From Chryseobacterium pennipullorum (GTDB taxonomy: Bacteria > Bacteroidota > Bacteroidia > Flavobacteriales > Weeksellaceae): a DNA stretch of 64,000 bases. Shown piece after piece: positions 1 through 8,808 of the stretch. Under the pieces are notes generated by a model. The model saw only the letters and a list, made by a program, of their open reading frames with translations, made no database searches and was not told where the DNA came from. Position numbers and translations under genes: made by a program. Every line of letters starts with the position of its first letter. The stretch's first letter is position 1. Location of the stretch: contig NZ_QNVV01000010.1 of NCBI RefSeq assembly GCF_003384725.1, positions 120,578-184,577 on the forward strand, in the 5' to 3' direction.

Positions 1-1290
1 ACCGGTAAAAAAGTCTCTTTCGATTTTGACTACTTTAACAGCAGAAGCAGATCCCGCCAGGATTACCTCTCCAGAACATTTGATAAAACAGCACCACTGC
101 CCAGTATTCCAGATTTTGACTCGGGAAAAAATGAAGGCTATCAAAATATCAACAACTATTCCCTGAATCTTGATGTTGAACACCCTACTTCCTGGGCTAC
201 CCTTAATTACGGAGCACGCATCTCATTTGTAAATACGGCTAATGACATCCGCTTCTATGATCTTTCCACAGGCAATGAATTCCTGGATCCCAACCGAACC
301 AATCAGTTTTCATTCAGAGAGAGGAATCAGTCATTGTATTTCTCAATGAATAAGGAGTTGGGAGAAAAATGGGAGTTTCAGGCAGGCCTGCGGATGGAAA
401 GCACCCAGACAAGAGGTTTCTCAGAAACTTTAAATCAGGAATCTGAAATAAAGTATACAAAACTTTTTCCTACCGCGTATGTCCTTTATAAATTAAATGC
501 AAACAATCAGTTCTCAGCCAATTATGGAAAAAGGATACACCGTCCGGAATTCAGTTTACTAAACCCGTTCAAATATACTTTCTCCCCCTACTCAACATCT
601 GAAGGAAATCCATATCTTCTTCCGGAATTTACCAACAATATTGAACTTACGTACAGCTACAAAGATTTTTTGATTACCTCTTTGTATTATTCCGATTTAA
701 AGGACGGTTTTGAAATGCTGACCATCATGAATACGGATACGAAGACTCAGAATGCAACGCCACTCAATTTTATTTCAAACCGCTCATATGGAATCAACCA
801 GTATTTCTATATGAAGCTGTTCCCATGGCTTAATGCCAATGTTAATATTAACTTTTTCAACAGCCAGTCTAGATCTTCTTCCCCGGTCACTTTATCATAC
901 CTAAATGGGTGGAATTTCGAAACAAAAGCAGATCTTAATTTTACTTTGAACAAAAAGAAGACCTTCTTTTTTGGGATTAATACATGGCAGGTTTCCAAAG
1001 GGGTCACCAATCTTGACAGAAGCTCATCGGGCTATCAGATAGACGCCTCATTAAAATTATTTCTGATGAATAAGCAGCTTCAAATAGTGTGCTATGCCAA
1101 TGATATTTTCAGGTCCAACAAGATATCCTACACAGGATTCTCCAATAATAACCAGACAACCTACAGAAATTATGAAGATCTAAGGTTCATCAGACTGTCT
1201 ATCATTTACAATTTCGGAAACAAATCAATCAAGGATTCTTCCCGAGAGGTTAAAAATTCTGATGAAAAGGACCGGGCGACCTTCAGATAA
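1..1290 (+). CDS. Outer-membrane beta-barrel (TonB-receptor-like) protein, 5' truncated by window edge
   Basis: The frame is open from base 1 to the stop at 1288-1290, so about 429 residues of the C-terminal barrel are visible and the N-terminus lies outside the window; the internal Met at 334 is not the start. The sequence is rich in alternating aromatic strands and contains the pattern RPEFSLLNPFKYTFSPYS followed by EGNPYLLPEF, typical of the Bacteroidota outer-membrane beta-barrel family (OMP_b-brl_3 type) related to TonB-dependent receptors. The last strand ends LRFIRLSIIYNFGNK, followed by a charged tail. Such proteins sit in the outer membrane; the substrate cannot be told from this part. 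Confidence 0.85.
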   Translation, partial: TGKKVSFDFDYFNSRSRSRQDYLSRTFDKTAPLPSIPDFDSGKNEGYQNINNYSLNLDVEHPTSWATLNYGARISFVNTANDIRFYDLSTGNEFLDPNRTNQFSFRERNQSLYFSMNKELGEKWEFQAGLRMESTQTRGFSETLNQESEIKYTKLFPTAYVLYKLNANNQFSANYGKRIHRPEFSLLNPFKYTFSPYSTSEGNPYLLPEFTNNIELTYSYKDFLITSLYYSDLKDGFEMLTIMNTDTKTQNATPLNFISNRSYGINQYFYMKLFPWLNANVNINFFNSQSRSSSPVTLSYLNGWNFETKADLNFTLNKKKTFFFGINTWQVSKGVTNLDRSSSGYQIDASLKLFLMNKQLQIVCYANDIFRSNKISYTGFSNNNQTTYRNYEDLRFIRLSIIYNFGNKSIKDSSREVKNSDEKDRATFR

Positions 1291-1697
1291 ACTCTTTCTT
1301 CTTATATTTTCCGTTCATCAACGAAAATTGGTGGGGTTATTTAACTTCATGTGTAAAACCTCATCCAAGAAAGATCCGGGCTGTCTCATGACATTGAAGA
1401 CATTGATGAAATCTATAAAAAGACTTGCATCTCTTCTTCAAGAGAAAAAAGCCATGACTTCCTGCATTTTAGGAACAACGGGAAGATCATGGATTTTAAC
1501 CGGGTTATCTTTCAGCGAAAAAGAAAGTTTCTAAGTTTTTTAGGGACAAAAAATTATCTATTTTAGCAGGGCAAAATTTGATGCTGAGCGGCAATACCGG
1601 TTCTGTTCCCGGAATCGTCATTCCGCCAGACAAAAAAGAAGATATGCAAAGGACGAGAAAACAGAATGTATTCTCAAAATTTTTAATGAAATGAACA
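1291..1697 (+). other. Gene-poor 407 bp; fragmentary coding-like remnants
   Basis: No intact gene is supportable. Protein-like stretches appear in all three forward frames in succession: about 1281-1391 (contains INENWWGYLTSC), about 1357-1566 (contains DIDEIYKK and HDFLHFRNNGKIMDF) and about 1566-1686 (contains LSGNTGSVPGIVIPPDKK). Each is cut by stops and none has a convincing start. This is what a gene broken by several frameshifts would look like, but the family was not recognised. A 90-codon frame from 1262 overlapping the upstream gene was judged a chance frame. Confidence 0.3.
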
Positions 1698-3767
1698 ATG
1701 AAATTTAGAAATTGGTTTTTATTAATTCTACTATTTTTAGCAACAGGGATTAATGCACAGATAAAAAATCCTGTAAAGTTTAAATTCACCATCAATGATC
1801 TGGGGAATAACCAGTACGAAGCAGTTCTTAATGCGACGATGGAAAGCGGATGGCACATCTATTCGAAAGATTTGCCGGAAGACACCGGAATTCCAACAGA
1901 ATATAAAGTGTCCGGAAAAAATATCGAGCTGATCGGAAAATTTACCGAAGTGGGTAAAAAACACGAAGAATTTTCTGAAGCTTTTGGAGGAACTATTGTG
2001 TACTATTCCAACTCTGCGGGATTCAAACAGAAATTCAAATTAAAAGATCCTGCAAAACCTGCTGATGTTACTTCTGAAATCACTTACCAGACTTGTGATG
2101 ACAGGGTTTGCCTGGCTCCCAATACTTTAGAATTCAATCAAAAAGTGACTCCAAAAGGAGCTGTAGAGGAAGCTGCCCCTGAAGAAATTGCAAAACCCAT
2201 AAAAGATTCTGTAAAAACAGTTGAAATAGTTACAGAAAGTCCGGAGAAAACGGGCATCACAGTCACTGAGGTTTCAAAACTCGATCCAAAACAGCTGAAA
2301 ATTGAGTCTATCGATTTCAAAAATCCGCTTACAGATTGTGGAACAGTGGCAGAAAAGGTAGATGAAAATTACTGGACCTATCTATTTTTAGGATTTATCG
2401 GAGGACTGATTGCTTTACTGACACCTTGTGTGTTCCCGATGATTCCATTAACGGTTTCCTTCTTTACCAAAGGAAGCAAAGACAAGGCAAAAGGAAAAAG
2501 AGATGCTGTTATTTACGGCTTTTTCATTCTTCTTATTTTTGTTTTACTGAGTATTCCTTTCCATATCATTGACGGAATCGCAGGAAATATCTTCAATGAG
2601 ATCTCAACCAGCGTTTGGCTGAATATTGCCTTCTTTATCATCTTCATCTTTTTTGCCGGAAGTTTCTTCGGGTATTATGATATCACTTTACCAAGCTCCA
2701 TTGCCAACAAATCTTCAAAAGCAGAAGAGGCAGGAGGGATCATCGGTATTTTCTTTATGGCCCTTACACTGGTTATTGTTTCTTTCTCCTGTACAGGACC
2801 TATTTTAGGAAGTTTATTGGGAAGTGCTGTAACCGGATCAACCAATGTTCCAATGCTGCTGACTTTTGCACTGGCAGGATTCGGATTGGCATGGGCTATC
2901 GTTTTCGGGCTTCTGGCTTTATTCCCACAGGCATTACAGAGCCTTCCGAAATCCGGAGGATGGATGAATACAGTGAAAGTAGTTCTTGGTTTCGTAGAGC
3001 TTGCCTTAGCACTGAAGTTTTTATCCAAAGCAGATCTGGTATCCAAAACCTTCTTCCTAAAAAGAGAACTTTTCATTGCGATCTGGATCATCATTGCCTT
3101 AGGACTGGCACTTTATCTGTTTGGACTTATCCGATTCCCACATGACGATAAAAAGCCTAAAATTTCTGTAACAAGAAAAATCCTGGGAGTCTTAGGTTTT
3201 GGTTTTGTGATTTACCTGATTCAGGGATTAATCCCTTCTGAACGTCCAAAACTTCAGATGCTGAGCGGAATTCTCCCTCCTCTGAATGTAAGTTATTTCC
3301 ACAATGAAAAGGACGGAATCTTAGGAATGCATCCTGAACATGATTTCTTTAAAGCCATTGAGCTTGCCAAAGCGGAAAACAAGCCTATTCTGATAGACTT
3401 CACCGGATACGGCTGTGAAAACTGTAGAAAAATGGAAGAATTCGTATGGAGTGAACCGGACATTTTGCCTATTCTTCAGAATGACATTGTGCTGGCCTCT
3501 TTATATGTGGATGACAAAGAAGAGCTTCCTGAGGATCAGAAAACAAAAATTGACCTTGGGGAAGGACAGATCAAAAAAGTAAAAACTATTGGAGACCGAT
3601 GGAGCTTATTCCAGCAGGTTAACTTCAACAACAATTCTCAGCCTCACTATGTGCTGATAACTCCGGAAGGAAAAGTAATTAATACTCCGGTGTCCGGCTA
3701 TATGCCAAAAGAGGATTTCAAAAAATTCCTGGAATGCGGAGTCAATTATTATAAAAAGAATAAATAA
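1698..3767 (+). CDS. dsbD: Thiol:disulfide interchange protein DsbD
   Basis: 689 aa; moves reducing power from cytoplasmic thioredoxin across the inner membrane to periplasmic proteins. A signal peptide (residues 1-20) is followed by an N-terminal alpha domain with the cysteine pair C133 and C138 (TCDDRVC). The membrane domain spans about 226-512 with the two transport cysteines C244 (LTPCVFPMIPLT) and C365 (FSCTGPILG). The C-terminal thioredoxin-like domain carries C573 and C576 (GYGCENCRKM). All three redox pairs are intact, so it is the full-length three-domain form. It stands alone, with a strong hairpin terminator just after it. Start chosen at the ATG before the hydrophobic leader. Confidence 0.95.
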   Translation: MKFRNWFLLILLFLATGINAQIKNPVKFKFTINDLGNNQYEAVLNATMESGWHIYSKDLPEDTGIPTEYKVSGKNIELIGKFTEVGKKHEEFSEAFGGTIVYYSNSAGFKQKFKLKDPAKPADVTSEITYQTCDDRVCLAPNTLEFNQKVTPKGAVEEAAPEEIAKPIKDSVKTVEIVTESPEKTGITVTEVSKLDPKQLKIESIDFKNPLTDCGTVAEKVDENYWTYLFLGFIGGLIALLTPCVFPMIPLTVSFFTKGSKDKAKGKRDAVIYGFFILLIFVLLSIPFHIIDGIAGNIFNEISTSVWLNIAFFIIFIFFAGSFFGYYDITLPSSIANKSSKAEEAGGIIGIFFMALTLVIVSFSCTGPILGSLLGSAVTGSTNVPMLLTFALAGFGLAWAIVFGLLALFPQALQSLPKSGGWMNTVKVVLGFVELALALKFLSKADLVSKTFFLKRELFIAIWIIIALGLALYLFGLIRFPHDDKKPKISVTRKILGVLGFGFVIYLIQGLIPSERPKLQMLSGILPPLNVSYFHNEKDGILGMHPEHDFFKAIELAKAENKPILIDFTGYGCENCRKMEEFVWSEPDILPILQNDIVLASLYVDDKEELPEDQKTKIDLGEGQIKKVKTIGDRWSLFQQVNFNNNSQPHYVLITPEGKVINTPVSGYMPKEDFKKFLECGVNYYKKNK

Positions 3768-3787
3768 ATTATCTCCCTATACCCTAC

Positions 3788-3816
3788 AACTCACACTTTC
3801 GGTGTGAGTTTTTTTG
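3788..3816 (+). terminator. Rho-independent terminator after dsbD
   Basis: Perfect 9-bp stem AACTCACAC / GTGTGAGTT with a 5-nt loop, running into a T tract, 20 nt after the dsbD stop. Confidence 0.9.
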
Positions 3817-3866
3817 TTTCCAAATATAAAAAAACAAGTAAATGTTCATGGTAGTCTAAAAATGAG

Positions 3867-3874
3867 TACTTTTG
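3867..3874 (+). promoter_or_regulatory. Bacteroidota -7 promoter element (TACTTTTG)
   Basis: Exact TAnnTTTG match, 26 nt before the start of the T9SS repeat protein. No clear -33 TTTG at the 19-nt spacing. Confidence 0.55.
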
Positions 3875-3900
3875 AATAACCAACACAAATTCAAATACAT

Positions 3901-5445
3901 ATGAAACATTTAATATCTATTTTTTTACTTCTTGTTTATTCTGTACTGACCGCTCAAAACGCGCCTTCTATACAATGGCAGAAAACATTGGGAGGAAGCA
4001 ATGGAGATCAGGCCAATTCTGTCCAGCAAACTTCCGATGGAGGGTATATTGTTGCCGGTGATTCTTATTCTACTGACGGGGATGTCACCGAAAATCATGG
4101 AGCTTCTGATTACTGGATCGTCAAATTGGACGCTGCAGGAAGTATACAATGGCAGAAATCACTCGGTGGTAATTTCTATGACACGGCAAAGTCTATTCGA
4201 CAGACTGCTGACGGAGGGTATATCGTTGCAGGGGAATCATACTCCACCGACGGGGATGTTACAGGAAACCATGGAGGTGCTGATTACTGGATCGTAAAAG
4301 TAGATTCTTCAGGAAACATAGAATGGCAAAAATCATTGGGAGGAAGTAATAATGACACGGCACGTTCCGCTCAGCAGACTTCCGATGGAGGATATATTAT
4401 TGTGGGAGAATCTTTCTCTAACGACGGAGATGTTACAGGAAATCATGGATATAATGACTACTGGGTTGTAAAATTAGATTCCTCAGGAAATATACAATGG
4501 CAAAAATCATTAGGGGGAGCTGCCTATGACAGAGGAAATTCAATTCAACAGACCTCTGACGGAGGCTACATTATTGCAGGAGGATCTAATTCCACTGATG
4601 GAGACATCACCGGAAATCATGGAAACGAAGACTTTTGGATTGTGAAATTAGATTCCTCAGGAATTATCCAATGGGAGAAATCATTGATAGGTAATCTTGC
4701 TGATGGCGCAGAATCTATCCAGCAAACACCCGAAGGAGAATACATTGTTGCGGGAGGTTCTCACTCTACAAACTCGGAAATTCCGACATCTTTTGGAGAA
4801 TCCAATTATTGTGTGGCAAAATTAGATTCTAACGGAACTACATTGTGGCAAAAATATTTTGGTGGCAGCGGTAACGATTATGCATATGCTACCCAGCAAA
4901 CTTCTGACGGAGGAGTCATTGTGGCCGGGGGAACCGGTTCTGCAAACGGAAATATAGTAGGAAGTCACGGGGAAGCTGATTATTGGATCATAAAATTAGA
5001 TTCTTCAGGAATTCTTCAATGGCAGAAACCATTAGGAGGGGGTGCTTTTGAGGACGCCTACTCCATGCAGCAAACCGCTGACGGTGGCTATATCATCGCC
5101 GGACTTACTTTTTCTTCAGATGGAGATATTACGACAAGCTACGGAAATGGTGACTGCTGGATTGTAAAACTAAACCCCGCCCAGTTGGGAACCGCTGAAA
5201 GCCAACAGCCCCGAAAGTTTGCTTTATACCCCAATCCGGCAAGAAACTTTTTTCATCTGGAAAACCTTCCCGTTGGAGCGGTCGTTGATATCATTGATAT
5301 GTCCGGAAGGAAACTCCTCTCACAAAAAAATAACAGCGGACTGCTGAAGATTGAAGTCTCAGGATTCAGCGATGGGGTGTATACCGTACAGATCAAAAAC
5401 AAAGAAGAAGTTATTTCTTCACAAAAGCTAATCATTCGTCAGTAG
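3901..5445 (+). CDS. Secreted T9SS type A protein with seven 58-residue repeats
   Basis: 514 aa. Signal peptide at residues 1-18 (cleavage near TAQ-NAP). Residues 24-429 are seven tandem repeats of 58 aa, each opening with a WQK..GG motif, then QQTSDGGYI(I/V)AG, a DGD(V/I)TGNHG-like loop and DYWIVKLDSSG; repeat 5 is the most diverged. The repeats probably form a beta-propeller-like or stalk structure, which is inferred. The C-terminus (from FALYPNPARNFF) is a type A T9SS sorting domain ending with QKLIIRQ, so the product should be secreted through the outer membrane and attached to the surface. Alone, with its own promoter element. Confidence 0.9.
   Translation: MKHLISIFLLLVYSVLTAQNAPSIQWQKTLGGSNGDQANSVQQTSDGGYIVAGDSYSTDGDVTENHGASDYWIVKLDAAGSIQWQKSLGGNFYDTAKSIRQTADGGYIVAGESYSTDGDVTGNHGGADYWIVKVDSSGNIEWQKSLGGSNNDTARSAQQTSDGGYIIVGESFSNDGDVTGNHGYNDYWVVKLDSSGNIQWQKSLGGAAYDRGNSIQQTSDGGYIIAGGSNSTDGDITGNHGNEDFWIVKLDSSGIIQWEKSLIGNLADGAESIQQTPEGEYIVAGGSHSTNSEIPTSFGESNYCVAKLDSNGTTLWQKYFGGSGNDYAYATQQTSDGGVIVAGGTGSANGNIVGSHGEADYWIIKLDSSGILQWQKPLGGGAFEDAYSMQQTADGGYIIAGLTFSSDGDITTSYGNGDCWIVKLNPAQLGTAESQQPRKFALYPNPARNFFHLENLPVGAVVDIIDMSGRKLLSQKNNSGLLKIEVSGFSDGVYTVQIKNKEEVISSQKLIIRQ
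4000..5180 (+). repeat. Seven tandem 174-bp coding repeats
   Basis: In-frame repeats of about 174 bp inside the T9SS gene, each with a recurring TTAGATTCCTCAGGAA-like junction. Several units are very similar at DNA level, so copy number could change by recombination. Confidence 0.8.
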
Positions 5446-5646
5446 CCACAGAATAAAAAAGAGACATCACTGCGCAATATTTTATTGTATTGACTTTAAC
5501 AATATTTATGTAAGTTAAAACATTAAAAACAATAATTTATTAATGATTTTTAATTTTAGGTACGGACTTTGTATGAATTTTTCAAAATCACGATCGGATT
5601 TTTAACATTTCACAAAAGTACCGTTTAACCTTTTAAAATATTAATT

Positions 5647-6171
5647 ATGGCTGAAGTAATTGCACAAGAAAAACAAGGCAGCAAACAGAAAAAGAAACTC
5701 ATCAGAGTAGATATGACCCCTATGGTAGATCTGGGCTTTCTGCTGATTACATTCTTTATGTTCACGACCAACTTTACAAAACCCAATGTAATGGACCTCG
5801 GGCTGCCTGCCAAAGATCCAAATCCAAATCCTGTTCACTCACCGGTAATCGGAGATAAAAATCAGGTCACCTTTATCCTGGGAAAAGACAATCGTGTATT
5901 TTACCATCAAAGCAATCAAACTGATTTAAATACCGGAAACCTGAAAGAAACTGATTTCAGCGGAATAAAAATTTCGAAAATCATTTCTGAAGCTTATAAA
6001 AAAGCACCAAAACCTGAAAATTTCACGGTAATTGTGAAACCCACTGATGAGGCAAACTATAAAAACTTTGTCGATATGCTGGATAATCTGGCGATTGCCA
6101 AGAAAGAACGATATGGTATCACAGACATTAAACCGTGGGAGACCAAAGTTTACAAACAATTAACGCAATAA
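5647..6171 (+). CDS. ExbD/TolR-family biopolymer transport protein
   Basis: 174 aa. ExbD/TolR proteins couple the inner-membrane proton motive force, with an ExbB/TolQ partner, to TonB- or Tol-dependent work at the outer membrane. A short basic cytoplasmic head is followed by one transmembrane helix (about 29-45) introduced by VDMTPMVDLGFLLITFFMF; D22 or D28 fits the conserved aspartate that serves as proton carrier. The rest is a periplasmic domain. No exbB or tonB lies next to it, so it is an orphan here; partners must be encoded elsewhere. A terminator follows at once, so it is a single-gene unit. Confidence 0.9.
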   Translation: MAEVIAQEKQGSKQKKKLIRVDMTPMVDLGFLLITFFMFTTNFTKPNVMDLGLPAKDPNPNPVHSPVIGDKNQVTFILGKDNRVFYHQSNQTDLNTGNLKETDFSGIKISKIISEAYKKAPKPENFTVIVKPTDEANYKNFVDMLDNLAIAKKERYGITDIKPWETKVYKQLTQ

Positions 6172-6176
6172 AGCAA

Positions 6177-6205
6177 AAAGGGCATTTTTTAAATGCTCTT
6201 TTTTT
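6177..6205 (+). terminator. Rho-independent terminator after exbD-like gene
   Basis: Stem AAAGGGCATTT / AAATGCTCTTT (one G-U pair) with a 3-nt T loop and a following T tract. Confidence 0.8.
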
Positions 6206-6275
6206 GTTTACATTTGAAAGAAATCCACTGATGGCAGATAAGTTGCTGTATTATTTAATCTTTATAATTTAAATC

Positions 6276-7058
6276 ATGCTGAACTTTGAAAGAAAAGGAA
6301 ACGGAAAAGAAACTTTAGTACTTCTCCATGGTTTTATGGAGAATCTATCCATCTGGAGCGATATGGAACCCCATTTTTCACAGGATTTTTCCCTGTTAAA
6401 AATTGATCTTCCCGGTCATGGGCAATCAGAAATCCTGGGAGAAATACATACAATGGAACTTATGGCTGATGAAGTAAAAAAAGTACTTGATCACCAAAAT
6501 CTGGAAAAGGTACACCTTTTGGGGCACTCTATGGGAGGTTATACCGCTCTGGCTTTTGCCGGAAAATATCCTGAATACCTGAAAAGCTTAACCTTATTCT
6601 TCTCTACCTATTTTGCAGATGATGAAGAAAAAAAACAACAGCGGATCAAAAGCTACAGAATCATCAAAGATGCATTCCCCCATTACGTAAGAGCCGGAAT
6701 ACCCAATCTGTTCAATCCAAATGAAAGGGATATCCTCGAAGGGAAAATTGAAACGGCCCTTGAAACAGCACTTTCTACCAACAATATGGGAGCTTTGGCC
6801 TGTGTAAAAGGAATGGTTGAAAGAACAGACAAAAAACATATCATGCAAAATTTTGAAGGCAAGATTTTAGTATTGGCTGGAAAGCATGACAATGCTGTAA
6901 AAACAGAGACCACGATTAAACATCTTCCGGACAAAACGAATATCAAATCTTATGTTCTGGATTGCGGACACAACGGACACTGGGAAAAACCTGCTGTCTG
7001 TGCCGAAATTATCAATACAGAGCTTCTTCATAACCTTCCCAAAAAACTCGTATTTTAA
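6276..7058 (+). CDS. Alpha/beta-fold hydrolase
   Basis: 260 aa, cytoplasmic (no signal peptide). The oxyanion-side motif LLHGF is at residues 17-20, the nucleophile elbow GHSMGG places Ser85, the acid is probably D205 (LAGKHDNAV) and the catalytic His is H232 (CGHNGHWEKP). This is a complete triad of the MhpC/BioH-like hydrolase type; the substrate is unknown. It is followed after 6 nt by a lipoprotein gene and then by a patatin-like gene, so the three may form one transcript dealing with lipids or esters, which is inferred from position only. Confidence 0.88.
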   Translation: MLNFERKGNGKETLVLLHGFMENLSIWSDMEPHFSQDFSLLKIDLPGHGQSEILGEIHTMELMADEVKKVLDHQNLEKVHLLGHSMGGYTALAFAGKYPEYLKSLTLFFSTYFADDEEKKQQRIKSYRIIKDAFPHYVRAGIPNLFNPNERDILEGKIETALETALSTNNMGALACVKGMVERTDKKHIMQNFEGKILVLAGKHDNAVKTETTIKHLPDKTNIKSYVLDCGHNGHWEKPAVCAEIINTELLHNLPKKLVF

Positions 7059-7064
7059 AAAACC

Positions 7065-7874
7065 ATGAGAATCATTATTACTTCGTGTCTCCTTTTTGCG
7101 TTCTTAAGCTGCAAAAAAGAAAACAAGACATCTGCTGATCAAATAACCGCTCAGGCTGATACCACTACTGTAAAAAATGATACCTTAACTGCCAAGGCTC
7201 CCACGCAGGAACAGTTTAATTTTGTAACTGAGCTGTGTGACAATAAAGGGTATTTTGACAGCTCCAAATATTCACGAGAGGAAATCGAAGGAACTTATAA
7301 ACTTTGGTTCGAGCTGGGAGGATCATTGCTGAACACTCCATCGGTATTTAAGCTAAAGGATCTCGAGGAAGTAAGACACAATAAAGACCAGCTCCTGGCA
7401 GCACTTGAAAGGGATTTTATCGAGAAAAAAAATCTTTTCCAAAATCTTAAGATCGTTAACAAGCCTTTCTGGCAAAACGTAAAAAAGGTACAATATGAAG
7501 CCCTTGTACAACGGTACGAAATGGAAAAAATCAGAATAGCAGCCTATTCCGATCCCTCTATCCTTCTGAAGACCAATCAATGCCAGAGTTTTGCAAAAGC
7601 CCTGAACTCCACTGATGAAGAAATGGTAACGGTCTGGAGAAAACTCAGGGAAGAATCGAGCAAAAACAATGCTGATCCCGCAAGAATCATGAATGAATTC
7701 AATGACCATTTGAACTCACCGGATAAAAGAGATTACGCGACTATTGACCTGATCACTTTTGGGTGGGGCAACTGCGCCAATGATAAAATCAAAAGAGTGA
7801 ATTATGATGAGAAGATGAACAAAGAGTTCTATTCACTGTTCATTAAGACCGATTCCGAATGCGATGAACCATAA
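7065..7874 (+). CDS. Putative lipoprotein of unknown function
   Basis: 269 aa. The N-terminus has a short hydrophobic leader ending in a lipobox (FAFLSC, Cys16), so the mature protein is probably lipid-anchored. A low-complexity T/A/D-rich linker (about 20-48) leads to a largely helical charged domain. Two cysteine-containing motifs near the end (WGNCAND, DSECDEP) could pair. No family was recognised. Starts 6 nt after the hydrolase stop, and 55 nt separate it from the patatin gene. Confidence 0.75.
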   Translation: MRIIITSCLLFAFLSCKKENKTSADQITAQADTTTVKNDTLTAKAPTQEQFNFVTELCDNKGYFDSSKYSREEIEGTYKLWFELGGSLLNTPSVFKLKDLEEVRHNKDQLLAALERDFIEKKNLFQNLKIVNKPFWQNVKKVQYEALVQRYEMEKIRIAAYSDPSILLKTNQCQSFAKALNSTDEEMVTVWRKLREESSKNNADPARIMNEFNDHLNSPDKRDYATIDLITFGWGNCANDKIKRVNYDEKMNKEFYSLFIKTDSECDEP

Positions 7875-7929
7875 GCAACATTTATAAAAAATCCAGTATA
7901 TTAGTGAATCGTATAGAATAATTGTCTCG

Positions 7930-8742
7930 ATGGGTTTATTCTCGTTCAAAAAAAAGAAACCACCGGTTATCGGGCTTACACTTTCAGGCGGAGGAATGCG
8001 TGGAATTGCTCATATTGCTGTCCTGAAAGCTTTGGAAGAATACAATCTGAAGCCACACATTATTTCCGGGACCAGTGCTGGATCTATCATCGCCGCTTTT
8101 TATTCGTTCGGAAAGACACCGGATGAAATGATGGACATCGTAAAACAAACTACTTTTTTCTCCCGTTCTGCCTTAAAGCTGTCAAAAAACGGAATCTTCA
8201 GCTCTAACTTTATTTTAAAATTATTCAAAGACTACTTTCCTGAGGACGACTTTAATATTTTAAAAATCCCAGTCTACGTAGCGGCCACTGAAATGACTCA
8301 TGGTATTGTTGATTTCTTTTCAGAAGGTGAGCTTTTCGGTCCGTTACTGGCCTCTTCAAGTGTTCCTTTCATTCTTCCACCGGTAAGGATGGGAGATAAA
8401 ATATATGTGGACGGAGGTGTGCTGGACAACCTTCCTATAGAACCTATTATTGACAAGTGTGATTTTCTGATCGCCTCCCATGTCAATTCCATCAGCTATG
8501 ATGAATTGAAAAAGATGAGTCTGATGAAAGAATTCGACCGGATTCTCCACCTTGCGATTGCAAAATCGGTATACTCCAAGGCAAAGCACTGCCAGATCTT
8601 TTTAGACCCTCCGAAAATGACCAAGTTCAGTCTTTTCAGTAAAAATTATATGGATGAAATGTTTCAGCAGGTATATGACTATACTTGTGAAGAACTGGAA
8701 CTCAAGGGCTATCATAAAAGTTTGAATGCCGGTGAAAGCTAA
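7930..8742 (+). CDS. Patatin-like phospholipase family protein
   Basis: 270 aa. Patatin-type lipid acyl hydrolase with a Ser-Asp dyad: the oxyanion loop GGGMRG is at residues 20-25, the nucleophile motif GTSAG places Ser49, and DGG places catalytic Asp161. There is no signal peptide and no C-terminal barrel, so this is a short intracellular form (RssA-like in size), not the outer-membrane PlpD type. Probable last gene of the hydrolase-lipoprotein-patatin group; it converges on nrnA. Confidence 0.9.
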   Translation: MGLFSFKKKKPPVIGLTLSGGGMRGIAHIAVLKALEEYNLKPHIISGTSAGSIIAAFYSFGKTPDEMMDIVKQTTFFSRSALKLSKNGIFSSNFILKLFKDYFPEDDFNILKIPVYVAATEMTHGIVDFFSEGELFGPLLASSSVPFILPPVRMGDKIYVDGGVLDNLPIEPIIDKCDFLIASHVNSISYDELKKMSLMKEFDRILHLAIAKSVYSKAKHCQIFLDPPKMTKFSLFSKNYMDEMFQQVYDYTCEELELKGYHKSLNAGES

Positions 8743-8808
8743 CAGCAAATTTTCAAATGATATACTGAAAAAACGTTTAGCCTTTCTTTTACCTTATTAC
8801 TTTTCCCC

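Noticed and set aside
1262..1534. 90-codon frame overlapping the end of the barrel gene
   Set aside because: Overlaps a real gene by 29 bp, shares no motif and other frames in the gap look more protein-like.
4000..5180. Regular repeats considered as a CRISPR array
   Set aside because: The period is 174 bp, in frame, and encodes protein repeats with no unique spacers.
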